Source: Paenibacillus sp. NEAU-GSW1 (GTDB lineage Bacteria > Bacillota > Bacilli > Paenibacillales > Paenibacillaceae). From it: a DNA stretch of 64,000 bases. The position numbers and the translations under genes were made by a program. The notes under the pieces are model-generated. The model ran no database searches and had not been told where the DNA came from. It saw only the letters and a list, made by a program, of their open reading frames with translations. Positions 1 to 8,348 of this stretch are shown one piece after another. How positions within the stretch are numbered: the first letter of the stretch is position 1; each line of letters opens with the position of its first letter. The DNA lies in the NCBI RefSeq assembly GCF_009737085.1, contig NZ_WOVL01000006.1, positions 151,051 through 215,050 on the forward strand. The letters run 5' to 3'.

Positions 1-510
1 CTCGCGATCGATTTCCTTCACTTTTACGCGAAGCGTGCGGCCTTTGTAGTCGCTGAAATCTTCTACGAAATGACGCTCAACCATCGAAGCCGGAATGAAG
101 CCGCGTACGCCTACGTCTGCGACAAGGCCGCCTTTAACGACGTCAGCTACCGTTACTTCAAATACTTCGCCGCTTTCGAAACGGCTTTGCAGCGCGTCCC
201 AAGCTTTTTCGCCGTCAACAAGGCGTTTCGACAAAACGAGCTTTTCTTTCTCGTCGTCGATGCTGACCACTTTAAGTTCAACTTCTTGGCCGATTTGTAC
301 GGCTTCAGTCGCGTTCTCAAGCTGTACCGCAGAAAGCTCGCGGATAGGAATGATCCCGTCATATTTATATCCAAGGCTTACATAAGCTTGGTTATCTTCG
401 ATTTTGACGATCGTGCCTTTAACGGAATCGCCTTTTTTCAAAGACACAAAATTGTCCATAGCTGCTTGGTCTTGAGCTACAGAGTCCTGAACATTGATTT
501 CTTCTGACAT
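1..510 (-). CDS. rpsA: S1-domain RNA-binding protein (30S ribosomal protein S1 homologue, YpfD type), 5' part only
   Basis: The reading frame opens with ATG at 508-510 behind a GAGGAGGTT ribosome binding site and stays open to the window edge, giving the first 170 residues. Two consecutive S1 (OB-fold) repeats are visible, roughly residues 25-95 and 105-170, with typical signatures such as GDSVKGTIVKIEDNQAYVSL and GLVADVGVRGFIPASMV. S1 repeats bind single-stranded RNA. In Bacillales this protein (YpfD) resembles ribosomal S1 but is shorter than the six-repeat E. coli form and is not essential. It lies downstream of cmk and plsC on the same strand, the usual Bacillales order. The 3' end is outside the window, so total repeat number is unknown. 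Confidence 0.9.
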   Translation of the reverse strand, partial: MSEEINVQDSVAQDQAAMDNFVSLKKGDSVKGTIVKIEDNQAYVSLGYKYDGIIPIRELSAVQLENATEAVQIGQEVELKVVSIDDEKEKLVLSKRLVDGEKAWDALQSRFESGEVFEVTVADVVKGGLVADVGVRGFIPASMVERHFVEDFSDYKGRTLRVKVKEIDRE

Positions 511-638
511 TAGAAATAACCTCCTCAATTCATACCCCAACTTTATTTAAATCCGTTGCCGCATAGACGGCAAACAGCATTTAAAACGAATCCATATGCA
601 ACCGGCTCTTGCCGCTTGCCATAATGTCGAACAATTAA

Positions 639-1220
639 TTATTTGTGTTGCTGTTGCAGCTCGCGAATGCGAACCATAATGGCTTCTGTTACCCGTTCCA
701 GCATATCCGGCGATGAATCATGAATGAATGCGGAAAGATCAACCGGCTTGCCGTATACGACTTTCATTTTGCTGAACGGTTTGTACTTGCCGACAATCGC
801 GACAGGCACTACGGTAGCACCGCTGCGAATTGCGATCATTGCCGCGCCTTTTTTAGCCGCTGCGCCTTCCGCTTGATGACGAGTGCCTTCCGGGAAAATG
901 CCCATTACTTTGCCTTCTTGAAGCAGACTGATAGCGGAACGGATCGCTTCCTTGCTGACGCCTCCGCGTTTGACCGGGAATGCGCCAAGTCCCTTAATCA
1001 GCGGACCAAAAACCGGAATGTCGAACAGCTCTTGCTTTGCCATGTAATGTACTTTGCGTTTCAGCTTAATGCCGACGGTCGGAGGATCAAAATTGCTTAT
1101 ATGATTGGACGCCAGTACGACTGGACCGTCAGTCGGTATGTTCTCGATGCCTACTGCTTTAAGCCGGAACAAGAAATTGTAGATGACGAGGAGAAGAAAT
1201 CGGCATATACGGTATAACAT
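639..1220 (-). CDS. plsC: 1-acyl-sn-glycerol-3-phosphate acyltransferase
   Basis: This 193-residue protein carries the two hallmark blocks of the PlsC family: HISNFD (H40...D45, the HX4D catalytic motif) and FPEGTR (residues 109-114, glycerol-phosphate binding). An N-terminal hydrophobic stretch (residues 1-20) should anchor it to the membrane. It transfers the second acyl chain to lysophosphatidic acid, giving phosphatidic acid for phospholipid synthesis. The start ATG follows the cmk stop by a few bases, and its ribosome binding site (GGAGG) lies inside the end of cmk, so the two are probably co-transcribed and translationally coupled. Length is normal for short bacterial PlsC. Confidence 0.92.
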   Translation of the reverse strand: MLYRICRFLLLVIYNFLFRLKAVGIENIPTDGPVVLASNHISNFDPPTVGIKLKRKVHYMAKQELFDIPVFGPLIKGLGAFPVKRGGVSKEAIRSAISLLQEGKVMGIFPEGTRHQAEGAAAKKGAAMIAIRSGATVVPVAIVGKYKPFSKMKVVYGKPVDLSAFIHDSSPDMLERVTEAIMVRIRELQQQHK

Positions 1221-1223
1221 AGT

Positions 1224-1919
1224 TTACTTCGCCTCCGCCAATTTGGTTCGGCTTAATTTCACAATTGCCGCGACGACTTCTTGAATCGTCATCGCCGTGC
1301 TGTCCATTACGATTGCATCTGATGCGCATATAAGCGGCGCAATCTCCCGCTGCTCGTCCAATCGATCGCGCTCGGCGATCTCCTGTGCCAGCTGTTCAAG
1401 CGTTACCGATTGTGTCCCGGCAATTTCTTTGAAGCGCCTGTTGGCGCGTTCCTGCACCGATGCGGTCAAGAATACTTTCAATTCCGCGTTCGGCAGCACG
1501 TGAGAACCGATGTCGCGTCCGTCCATGACAACGCCTTTTCGCTCTGCCAGCCTGCGCTGCATGTTGCCGAGAATCGTTCTGACTGTTTCGTTAGCAGCGA
1601 CAAGGGAAACGACAAGCGTTACCTCGCGAGACCGAATATGCTCTGTCACGTCTTCGCCGTTCACTAAAACCGTCTGGCCGTTCTCGCCAGGCAACATCTC
1701 GATCTCGAGCGTAGCCGCAAGCGCCGCCAATTTATCGCGGTCCTGCGGTTGTATCGATTTACGAAGCGCACTTAGCGTAACCGCCCGGTACATTGCTCCC
1801 GTATCGATATAGATGAAACCCAGCTGTTCGGCAACTTTGCGCGCAACCGTACTTTTTCCTGCGCCTGCAGGGCCGTCGATCGCAATGTTAATCCGGTCGC
1901 TGTCACCGTCTTGATGCAT
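1224..1919 (-). CDS. cmk: Cytidylate kinase
   Basis: The protein phosphorylates CMP and dCMP with ATP in pyrimidine nucleotide recycling. An N-terminal P-loop (GPAGAGKST, about residues 16-24) follows a beta strand (INIAIDG), and the YIDTGAMYRAVT and MDGRDIGSHVLPNAELK blocks of the Cmk family are present. Length (231 residues) is standard. A GTG immediately upstream (1922) is an equally possible start. The ATG was chosen because it fits a plausible distance from the AAGGGGG ribosome binding site. It heads the cmk-plsC-rpsA-like cluster. Confidence 0.93.
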   Translation of the reverse strand: MHQDGDSDRINIAIDGPAGAGKSTVARKVAEQLGFIYIDTGAMYRAVTLSALRKSIQPQDRDKLAALAATLEIEMLPGENGQTVLVNGEDVTEHIRSREVTLVVSLVAANETVRTILGNMQRRLAERKGVVMDGRDIGSHVLPNAELKVFLTASVQERANRRFKEIAGTQSVTLEQLAQEIAERDRLDEQREIAPLICASDAIVMDSTAMTIQEVVAAIVKLSRTKLAEAK

Positions 1920-2010
1920 CACAAACAGTCTACCCCCTTATTAAAAAGACGCCGCGTTGAATGCGGATGATAAACGATAGTTGTCGTGTCCGAATGCAAC
2001 GTCAACCTCT

Positions 2011-2036
2011 CAAGAAAAAAGCAGGCTCTGCCTGCG
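2011..2036 (-). terminator. Rho-independent terminator downstream of the PilZ/YpfB-like pair
   Basis: On the minus strand a GCAGGC/GCCTGC stem (2030-2035 with 2021-2026) closes a 3-base loop and is followed by six T residues (2020-2015). It lies after the small gene ending at 2094 and before cmk. Confidence 0.8.
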
Positions 2037-2093
2037 AACGTGAAAATTATACCACACTACGGACATAGATGCAAAAGAAGCAGCCGCCATTTC

Positions 2094-2321
2094 TCAATCC
2101 GGCGCCGTTCCTTCCCAGCGGTCTACATCTGAAATCCATCGCCTGATTCCGTCGTTTTGCAGCGCAATTTGCGACAAAACGACAGCAATCAGCAGCAAGA
2201 TCGCCAGCTTGGCGAGCTTGCTGCTAACTGCGTCCGCGATGTCTCGCATCCGCTTCTTGTCGCTCGGTTGCGGTGTGCTTCTATACGTATTGCGATCATT
2301 CGGCATTGGACTACCATCCAT
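2094..2321 (-). CDS. Small single-span membrane protein (YpfB position)
   Basis: This 75-residue protein has a hydrophilic N-terminus, one hydrophobic segment (about residues 37-53, LAKLAILLLIAVVLSQIAL) and a charged tail. It lies between cmk and the PilZ gene, where Bacillus carries the small membrane protein YpfB. Sequence similarity to YpfB cannot be shown by eye, so the link is positional. A modest AGGAAATGG ribosome binding site precedes the ATG. The next gene upstream is the PilZ protein on the same strand, so they probably share a transcript that ends at the hairpin near 2020. Function is unknown. Confidence 0.65.
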   Translation of the reverse strand: MDGSPMPNDRNTYRSTPQPSDKKRMRDIADAVSSKLAKLAILLLIAVVLSQIALQNDGIRRWISDVDRWEGTAPD

Positions 2322-2366
2322 TTCCTGTTTTTGGATAGGATGTCTATGTACATGTCCGATTATTCA

Positions 2367-3020
2367 TTACCGATTGCGTATATCAAGCTGTCTCTCAAAG
2401 CAGTAACGAATAATTTTTTGGCGTTCGCCGTCGGAAATGCTAGCGAACTTAATCATCACTTGCTTGCGGCCGGTTGGGAGATCGACGACGCGGACAATTT
2501 CCCCTTTGAAGGACGCATGCTCAAGCGAGCCGTTCTTATACGGGACAAGCATCCAGCAATCGAGTACCATTTCAGGGCGCACTGGCCATTTGCCGTCGCA
2601 TATGAACGAAATGCCTCCGCCGCCTACATCGTCAGTGAGCGTAACAAAGCGTATGTGAGCACCGCCGTTGACCGCGATTTCCAATTCAGCCGAAACGCGC
2701 AAGAAATGCCGGCGCTGCACTTTCGTGATCCGCTCCGGATCCGGCTTGCGAATTTTGATTAGCCGGATCGTATCGTCTCTAAAGCCAATTACGTGCGAAT
2801 CAAAATAGTTTTTAATGCCGTCCTCGGTAATAAAGTGGGCCGACAGCTCGTCCCCCAGGAACAATCTTTTCATTCGGCCGGTATCACCGCTAATTGGAGT
2901 CTCGATCAGCAGCCCGTCTTCCAGCTCGTCAGCAATGCGAGCTTTGTATTCGACTGAAGCTTCACTTTGATCCGTAGAAGCAATTTCGAAAAATAACATT
3001 TGATTAATTCTAGGCAACAA
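2367..3020 (-). CDS. ypfA: PilZ-domain flagellar brake protein (YpfA/DgrA family)
   Basis: The protein is expected to bind cyclic di-GMP and slow flagellar motility. The C-terminal PilZ domain shows the RRHFLR arginine motif (RxxxR) and a DDVGGGGISF loop corresponding to the (D/N)xSxxG box. The N-terminal half fits the YcgR_2 beta-barrel. A TTG start at 3018-3020 was chosen because a GGGAGGGG ribosome binding site stands just before it, and a TATAAT box (3046-3051, minus strand) overlaps the first in-frame ATG at 3047. That ATG would then lie upstream of the transcription start. The next gene upstream on the strand is ypeB, which makes this a separate transcription unit. Confidence 0.8.
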   Translation of the reverse strand: MLPRINQMLFFEIASTDQSEASVEYKARIADELEDGLLIETPISGDTGRMKRLFLGDELSAHFITEDGIKNYFDSHVIGFRDDTIRLIKIRKPDPERITKVQRRHFLRVSAELEIAVNGGAHIRFVTLTDDVGGGGISFICDGKWPVRPEMVLDCWMLVPYKNGSLEHASFKGEIVRVVDLPTGRKQVMIKFASISDGERQKIIRYCFERQLDIRNR

Positions 3021-3045
3021 ATGGCTCCCCTCCCATATTGGTGTC

Positions 3046-3051
3046 ATTATA
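3046..3051 (-). promoter_or_regulatory. Putative -10 box (TATAAT) for ypfA
   Basis: A perfect TATAAT on the minus strand about 25 bases before the preferred TTG start of the PilZ gene. No convincing -35 was found 17 bases upstream, so confidence is modest. Confidence 0.45.
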
Positions 3052-3083
3052 ACACACTCGAATTAAAGGGAGCCATATCGTAA

Positions 3084-4439
3084 TTAGTCGTTTGTTGCCG
3101 AACGATCAAGCTGTGTCATCTCTTCAATCGATTCCTCGACGCCGCTTTCGGCGTTGATGTAAATCCGGTAAATGCTGCCGTTTATTTTTCCTGTAAATTC
3201 ATAGCAAAGCACTTCTTCTCCAAGGTCGCTCATAATAATCGCTTTTTGCTCCCTGGACACTTTCAGCTCCGGATTCAGCGCTTTCCGAGCTTCAGCGATT
3301 GTCAGCTTAGCTGCCGGAATGTTCCGTTTATGATGCTCGTACACATAATCGTTCGCTTGCAGGCCTACCGCTTCGCCATTGTCCAAAGCGATTTTAACAG
3401 TCAGCTTTTCCGGATAAATAAGAACGCCGTTTTGGTCTGCGACATAAGTGAACGTTCCTGCATTGTTGAAAACGTCATAGCTTATCGCTTGCATAGATTT
3501 GAATCCGTGATCATTCAAAAATTTGTCAGCAGCTTTACGGGCTTGCTCCGTATCCAGCTGTTTTTCGCCCACATCTCGCGGATCCATGAACCAAATAAGC
3601 TGTCCGCCCTTTTTCGTATAGTCCATTTGCAGCTTTTTGCCCGATTTCGGCTCAGTCACAGTCGCGCTGAAAGAAGCGTATTCCGTTCCTTTGCCGTTTT
3701 CGACGACTTTAATTTCTCCAACATCTTTGCCGACAAAATCGGCGACATGTTTTTTGATGTCTTCAGCAGTTACCAGCTTGCCGCCAAGCATGTTGATCGT
3801 CCGTTTCTGATACATGCTGGATACGGATGGCCCCCAATTGATTTCCGGATACTCGCTCACTTTTTTGTCTACGGTCTTAAAGCCGTCGATAATCGTGTTG
3901 TCGTTGTTTTGCTTCTCTGATGCGAGCGCGATTTCAACGTCCATCCAGCGAAGATTCGAGCCAAGCACTTTGTCCTGCACGGCGAGCAGATCCTTCGATA
4001 TTTCCTCGGACTTCGCATAAAGCGTTTTGAGCGTATTAAATTCATCTTTCGACAGCGGCTGCTTGGTCAAATCTCGCACCGAAGTCTTGTAAGCAAAATT
4101 GGCTATGCGGGACAAAAAGTCTTCCGCCTCGTTGAACGGCAGCAATGTAAGCGGCAGTTGATTGATTTCATTTTGCGCCTCGCTCGTCAGCCGCCATACG
4201 TTAACAAGCCCCTTCCGATGATAGCTTTGCGACGTGGAATTGACCGCGAGCGTGTTGCCCAGTTGCTGATGAAGCTGTTCGACATGGAAAGCGAGATCAT
4301 GAAAAGCGCGCTGGTATTGGTTCTCGGCTTTGAGCAGTATCGAGTTTTTCTCCTGATGCTCTTGATAGCCCCAATAGGCGGCTCCGATCAACAGAAGGGT
4401 TGCGATGGGGAAAAGCACTGCGCTGAGTCTCTTATACAT
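3084..4439 (-). CDS. ypeB: Germination protein YpeB
   Basis: This 451-residue protein starts with a membrane anchor (about residues 8-25) followed by a long helical region and a C-terminal part with PepSY-like repeats. In Bacillus spores YpeB is needed for stability and correct placement of the cortex-lytic enzyme SleB in the spore membrane and cortex. The start ATG follows an AAAGGAGC ribosome binding site that lies inside the 3' arm of a hairpin (4445-4499). Bacillus places sleB directly upstream, but no sleB is found here; the space holds a 51-residue zinc-ribbon gene, followed by prsW. Confidence 0.9.
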   Translation of the reverse strand: MYKRLSAVLFPIATLLLIGAAYWGYQEHQEKNSILLKAENQYQRAFHDLAFHVEQLHQQLGNTLAVNSTSQSYHRKGLVNVWRLTSEAQNEINQLPLTLLPFNEAEDFLSRIANFAYKTSVRDLTKQPLSKDEFNTLKTLYAKSEEISKDLLAVQDKVLGSNLRWMDVEIALASEKQNNDNTIIDGFKTVDKKVSEYPEINWGPSVSSMYQKRTINMLGGKLVTAEDIKKHVADFVGKDVGEIKVVENGKGTEYASFSATVTEPKSGKKLQMDYTKKGGQLIWFMDPRDVGEKQLDTEQARKAADKFLNDHGFKSMQAISYDVFNNAGTFTYVADQNGVLIYPEKLTVKIALDNGEAVGLQANDYVYEHHKRNIPAAKLTIAEARKALNPELKVSREQKAIIMSDLGEEVLCYEFTGKINGSIYRIYINAESGVEESIEEMTQLDRSATND

Positions 4440-4442
4440 AAC

Positions 4443-4499
4443 AAAAAGCTCCTTTCTTGTGCAAACCTGTCGTTAGTTTGGTTTCCACAAGGGAGCTTT
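4443..4499 (-). terminator. Hairpin with T-run that contains the ypeB ribosome binding site
   Basis: Read on the minus strand, AAAGCTCC (4499-4492) pairs with GGAGCTTT (4452-4445) and CTTGTG pairs with CACAAG, giving 8 + 6 base pairs with a small bulge. A T-run follows and then the ypeB ATG. The 3' arm contains AAAGGAGC, the ypeB Shine-Dalgarno. The structure could terminate read-through from upstream, mask the ribosome binding site, or both. Confidence 0.65.
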
Positions 4500-4597
4500 A
4501 TTCATGACATATGGAGTTTGCGCATGACATCAGGAGTTTGCGCCGAGCGGAAACTCACTCCTCTTCAAACTCACACCTTTTCAAACTCACTCTAAAA

Positions 4598-4753
4598 CTA
4601 TAATCCATGCTCTTCAATATCTAGGTCGTGGCTATTGTTGCAAATGCATTGCTTAAAGCCGGTATCGATCGACCCCTTCTCGCGCTTCCCGCGCAGCACG
4701 AACTTCTCGCCGCAAATGTTGCAGCGAATTGTCACTTTAACCCTCGCTTCCAT
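4598..4753 (-). CDS. 51-residue cysteine-rich (zinc-ribbon-like) small protein
   Basis: The frame ATG(4751-4753) to TAG(4598-4600) encodes 51 residues with a CNIC knuckle (C11, C14) and a second CIC pair near residues 36-38. This suggests a small zinc ribbon. The ribosome binding site AGGGGGG is strong and correctly spaced. The C-terminus is acidic. The gene sits between prsW and ypeB, on the same strand, where Bacillus has sleB. No family could be assigned and function is unknown; nucleic-acid binding is only a guess from the fold type. Confidence 0.7.
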   Translation of the reverse strand: MEARVKVTIRCNICGEKFVLRGKREKGSIDTGFKQCICNNSHDLDIEEHGL

Positions 4754-4804
4754 TGCTGCCCCCCTCAAGATCAACTTTTCTAGGAGACAGTATAGACGGA
4801 TTCG

Positions 4805-5503
4805 CTATAATTTAACCTCTTCTTCACGGGCAAGAAAGCGAAACGGCGATCTGGCGTTGGCGCTTTGCATTTTGCGAAGCCCCCAAGTCCATAAAGCGAT
4901 CATGAACGGCACGATAAAATACATCCAGTGTTGCTGCTGCGTTAGCATAATCCAGTCATACACGCCATGCAGCGCGAACGGCAGCGCCAGTGATACGGAC
5001 AAAAACCAATTGCGGCTGCGCTTGCTGATCGCAAATTTCGCTTTCCCCATATAGTAGCCCATCATAATGCCGAACAGCGCGTGCCCGGAAACAGGCAGAA
5101 GCGCCCGCATCAGCAGCGTTCCGAACGTTGCCGGCGAGAAAACGGCGTACATGACATTCTCCAGCGTCGCAAAGCCGAGCGAGATGGACGCCGCATAAAC
5201 GATGCCGTCATAAGGCTCGTCGAATTCGGTGTGGTTGTAAATAATATGATACAACACGAACCACTTGACCAATTCCTCAGCACCGGCGGATTGAGCAAAA
5301 GCGAACACAAAAGGATTATCTCCCCACCAAAGCTGAAGCCCGCGTTGCAAGACGACGATCGGGACTACAATCAGCATCCCTAGAAAAAACATCCGCACGA
5401 CCATATGGATCGGTTCCGAATCGTAACGGTCCTTCAAGTATAAATAAGCGAGCAGCGAAACGCCTGGCGCTACCGCTGCGGTCAACACGGAAAATAACAG
5501 CAT
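4805..5503 (-). CDS. prsW: Intramembrane metalloprotease PrsW
   Basis: The protein is a polytopic membrane protein of about 232 residues with the PrsW signatures EELVKWFV, HALFGIMMGYYMG and FALHGVYDW, whose Glu and His residues form the metal/active centre of this family. In B. subtilis PrsW makes the first cut in anti-sigma-W RsiW during envelope stress. The ATG at 5501-5503 was preferred over the upstream TTG (5521), because the ribosome binding site GGAGGTG lies between the two. It is followed on the strand by the zinc-ribbon gene and ypeB, keeping the Bacillus prsW...ypeB neighbourhood without sleB. Confidence 0.9.
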   Translation of the reverse strand: MLLFSVLTAAVAPGVSLLAYLYLKDRYDSEPIHMVVRMFFLGMLIVVPIVVLQRGLQLWWGDNPFVFAFAQSAGAEELVKWFVLYHIIYNHTEFDEPYDGIVYAASISLGFATLENVMYAVFSPATFGTLLMRALLPVSGHALFGIMMGYYMGKAKFAISKRSRNWFLSVSLALPFALHGVYDWIMLTQQQHWMYFIVPFMIALWTWGLRKMQSANARSPFRFLAREEEVKL

Positions 5504-5573
5504 TTCGTCGTTCACCTCCAAACGGGACGAGAGCTCGCTGAAGGTCGATACGCCCCTTCTTCCGGCAAGCCGC

Positions 5574-6824
5574 CTAAACCCAGCCGCGGTAACGAACCGC
5601 TTCTGCCATTTTGCGGACTCCTGTCATATAAGCGGCAAGCCGCATATCGACATTTCTCGTCTTATGAATATCATACACTTGCTCAAAGCCGCGAATCATC
5701 ATAACCTTGAGCTTCTTGTCGACCTCTTCTTCATCCCAATAGTAGCCTTGATTGTTCTGCACCCATTCGAAGTAAGAAACGATTACGCCGCCGGCGCTGG
5801 CCAGCACGTCAGGCACAAGCAAAATTCCGCGCTGGGTCAAAATTTGCGTCGCCTCGATCGTCGTCGGACCGTTCGCCGCTTCAACGACGATTTGCGCGCG
5901 AATATTAGGCGCATTCGTTTCGGTAATTTGATTCTCGATCGCTGCCGGTACGAGAACATCGCATTCCAGCTCCAGCAGCTGCTCGTTCGTTATCGTCTGC
6001 GGGAATAAATTCGTAACATTGCCAAACGAATCTCTCCGGTCCAGAAGATAAGGAATATCCAAACCTTCTTCATTATACAACGCGCCGTTCACATCCGATA
6101 TACCTATTACGCGAGCGCCGGCCTCATGCATGAATTTGGCAAGGTAACTGCCTGCGTTGCCGAAGCCTTGAATAACGATTTTTGCGCCCAACATGTCGAT
6201 AGACCGAAGCTTAAGCGCCTCTTCAATCATAATGACAACGCCTCTAGCCGTCGCTGTTTCCCGCCCCTTGGAACCGCCAAGCACGAGCGGCTTTCCGGTA
6301 ATAAAACCGGGGGAGTCAAATTCCCGGATGCGGCTGTATTCATCCATCATCCAAGCCATAATTTGAGAGTTGGTCATTACATCGGGCGCCGGAATATCTT
6401 TCGTCGGGCCGACGATTTGGCTGACCGCCCGCACATAGCCGCGGCTCAAGCGTTCCAGCTCGCCAAAGGACATTTGACGCGGATCGCATATAACGCCGCC
6501 CTTGCCTCCGCCGTAAGGCAAATCGGCGATGCCGCATTTTAAGCTCATCCATATGGACAGCGCCTTTACTTCAAGTTCGCTGACGCCGGGATGAAAACGG
6601 ACGCCCCCTTTTGTCGGACCTACAGCGTCATTATGCTGGGAACGATACCCTGTAAACACCTTCGTCGACCCGTCGTCCATCCGAACAGGAATGCGTACCG
6701 TTAATACGCGCATCGGTTCTTTCAACAGCTCAATCATCGAATCCTGATGTCCAAGCTTGCGCAAAGCGAGTTCAATTACAATTTGCGTAGATTTCAATAT
6801 ATCATGCGAATTTATGTCTGCCAT
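5574..6824 (-). CDS. gudB: NAD-dependent glutamate dehydrogenase (GudB/RocG type)
   Basis: The enzyme interconverts glutamate and 2-oxoglutarate plus ammonium. Family motifs include GPTKGGVRFHP (substrate lysine near residue 72), PYGGGKGG (catalytic lysine near 108) and a C-terminal Rossmann domain beginning VIQGFGNAGSYLAKF. Length (416 residues) is normal. The start ATG follows an AGGCGGTG ribosome binding site; a GTG 12 bases upstream overlaps that site and is unlikely. The stretch EVKALSIWMSLKCG lacks the VKA duplication that inactivates gudB in B. subtilis 168, so the enzyme should be active. It precedes prsW on the strand with a short gap. Confidence 0.93.
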   Translation of the reverse strand: MADINSHDILKSTQIVIELALRKLGHQDSMIELLKEPMRVLTVRIPVRMDDGSTKVFTGYRSQHNDAVGPTKGGVRFHPGVSELEVKALSIWMSLKCGIADLPYGGGKGGVICDPRQMSFGELERLSRGYVRAVSQIVGPTKDIPAPDVMTNSQIMAWMMDEYSRIREFDSPGFITGKPLVLGGSKGRETATARGVVIMIEEALKLRSIDMLGAKIVIQGFGNAGSYLAKFMHEAGARVIGISDVNGALYNEEGLDIPYLLDRRDSFGNVTNLFPQTITNEQLLELECDVLVPAAIENQITETNAPNIRAQIVVEAANGPTTIEATQILTQRGILLVPDVLASAGGVIVSYFEWVQNNQGYYWDEEEVDKKLKVMMIRGFEQVYDIHKTRNVDMRLAAYMTGVRKMAEAVRYRGWV

Positions 6825-6962
6825 GCAGCAATTCACCGCCTTTGTTTACTTGTAATATGAACGTCAAGCGCAAACCGTATTCCGTATATTTGTTTAGGCG
6901 CATGCAAGAAGAGCACCCGCAGACTTGGATGGCCGCCCGCCGATGCTCTTCCTAACGCGTTC

Positions 6963-7577
6963 TCAATTATAGAAATGAGTGCAAACTTCCAGCACGGCTC
7001 CGGACGGCATAATGACTTTGCCGTACTCCTCGAGCATGGCGTAAGTAACAGACGTCGCTTCTCCGTATTCAGCCAGCAATGCAATAACGGCATTGTGGCG
7101 GGATGAATCGATTAGTGCCGGTTCAAGCGCCAATATCCATTTCCCATTGTACGAATACAGCCGCCCATCTTCCGTAAGCTCGGCAGCGCGCAGTTGCTTG
7201 CAAACGCTAATGACATCTTCAAAATCGCGAAACGAATACATCACGATGTCGCTTTGCTCCATCGTTACTTCCATTTCGTATATCTCTTCTTCCGAATCTT
7301 CATCGTCGGTTGCCCGTTCGTCGGATCCGCCGTTCATTTTGCCGCGGGTAACGATTACAACCATTCCTTGGGCCGGGAGGGCAAAAACTTCGACCGCTAA
7401 CGGGCCGCTGGCATCGAATCCAAGTTCACTATATGCTTGGTCCATCATTTCACTGAAAAGCTCGTGTACCTTTGGAATTTCGCGCCACATATCGTCCTTC
7501 TGGATCCCTCTCTCCAGCAGGTCGTCGAACGTCAGGAAAATCCGTATCTTGTCCTGACTAAGCCGCTCGATTTTCAT
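6963..7577 (-). CDS. mecA: Adaptor protein MecA
   Basis: MecA delivers proteins such as ComK to the ClpCP protease. The protein begins MKIERLSQDKIRIFLTFDDL, the conserved N-terminal substrate-binding domain. A strongly acidic linker (ERATDDEDSEEEIYEM) follows, then the C-terminal ClpC-binding domain (YSFRDFEDVI, EYG.A..V). The ATG at 7575-7577 has a GAGGAGGATC ribosome binding site. A longer open frame reaching 7697 carries 40 extra residues that do not look like MecA and was not used. Length is 204 residues, close to the family norm. It stands alone, upstream of gudB on the same strand. Confidence 0.93.
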   Translation of the reverse strand: MKIERLSQDKIRIFLTFDDLLERGIQKDDMWREIPKVHELFSEMMDQAYSELGFDASGPLAVEVFALPAQGMVVIVTRGKMNGGSDERATDDEDSEEEIYEMEVTMEQSDIVMYSFRDFEDVISVCKQLRAAELTEDGRLYSYNGKWILALEPALIDSSRHNAVIALLAEYGEATSVTYAMLEEYGKVIMPSGAVLEVCTHFYN

Positions 7578-7751
7578 GACAGGATCCTCCTCTGCAGCAT
7601 CTGTTGTAACAGCGTATGAAATTATTATGAAGATGTGATCAAAATGATCAAATCGTACTATGTAATTAATTTTATCATGTATGATCGCGGAATGCACCTA
7701 AAAATGGCTGAGCTCCGTTTTATATCCTAAGATCCACGGCGGCTTGCTCCG

Positions 7752-7812
7752 CGAATAAAAGAAGAATCGTTTGAACATTGCAGCCAGCAGCTCTGTTCAA
7801 GCGATTCTTCTT
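7752..7812 (-). terminator. Rho-independent terminator of the YtxH-like small gene
   Basis: An 18-bp nearly perfect inverted repeat (7759-7776 with 7795-7812, AAGAAGAATCG core, one mismatch) is followed on the minus strand by TTTTATT. It lies about 45 bases after the stop of the gene at 7856. Confidence 0.82.
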
Positions 7813-7855
7813 GTCGTTCCGGGCCCGAGCGGCCAAACCGCCGCTTTGTCCATTA

Positions 7856-8191
7856 TCAATGCGTTTGGTTCGATTGGGATGACGATTCCGCCATAATTTG
7901 ATCCGCTTGCGCCTTCAGTTTTGGGTCGCTGTTTACGAGCGCTTCAATCTGTGCCCAGCTTCCTTCTGATTTTGCGGCGGTACCGTCTGTACGCTTTGGG
8001 GCGGACGATACCGCCTGCGCCTTCCAATTCGCTGAATTTGTCATCATCGATACGGTTTTCCGGCCAACCATGGAGCATGCGCTCGCCAGCGCTGCAGACG
8101 CCCATGCAGCCGTTCCCGGCCGTTTACGAGCAACATATACCGCAGCAGCCATCCCGAGCACGCTGCCGAACAAAAATCCGCCAAGCTTCAT
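7856..8191 (-). CDS. Hypothetical small membrane-associated protein (YtxH-like)
   Basis: The 111-residue protein begins with a Gly/Ala-rich hydrophobic segment (MKLGGFLFGSVLGMAAAVYVA) followed by a basic stretch, an arrangement like that of YtxH-type proteins, then a polar Ser/Ala-rich tail. A GGAGG ribosome binding site precedes the ATG. It is monocistronic, with a clear terminator downstream, and is divergent from the deacetylase gene at 8349. No catalytic motif is visible and the function is unknown. Confidence 0.65.
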   Translation of the reverse strand: MKLGGFLFGSVLGMAAAVYVARKRPGTAAWASAALASACSMVGRKTVSMMTNSANWKAQAVSSAPKRTDGTAAKSEGSWAQIEALVNSDPKLKAQADQIMAESSSQSNQTH

Positions 8192-8301
8192 AGGGCATAA
8201 CCTCCTGTAAATGTTGTTTCAACCATTAGGTTGGCTTGCACAATGAATCGCCATCCTGCTAAAAAAAAGGAAACTTGATTAGCGGCGGCGAATTCCGAAT
8301 A

Positions 8302-8310
8302 TGCTACAAT
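8302..8310 (+). promoter_or_regulatory. Extended -10 promoter element of the deacetylase gene
   Basis: TGCTACAAT (TG at 8302-8303, TACAAT at 8305-8310) is a good extended -10 box about 38 bases before the ATG at 8349. No strong -35 was seen. It lies inside the longer open frame beginning at 8301 and argues against that upstream start. Confidence 0.5.
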
Positions 8311-8348
8311 TAAATGCACAACTTGAGCTGCAGCGGAGGGATTACAAG

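Noticed and set aside
7578..7697. Forty-residue N-terminal extension of MecA
   Set aside because: MecA proteins start MKIERL or similar; a strong ribosome binding site precedes that ATG, and the extension is not MecA-like.
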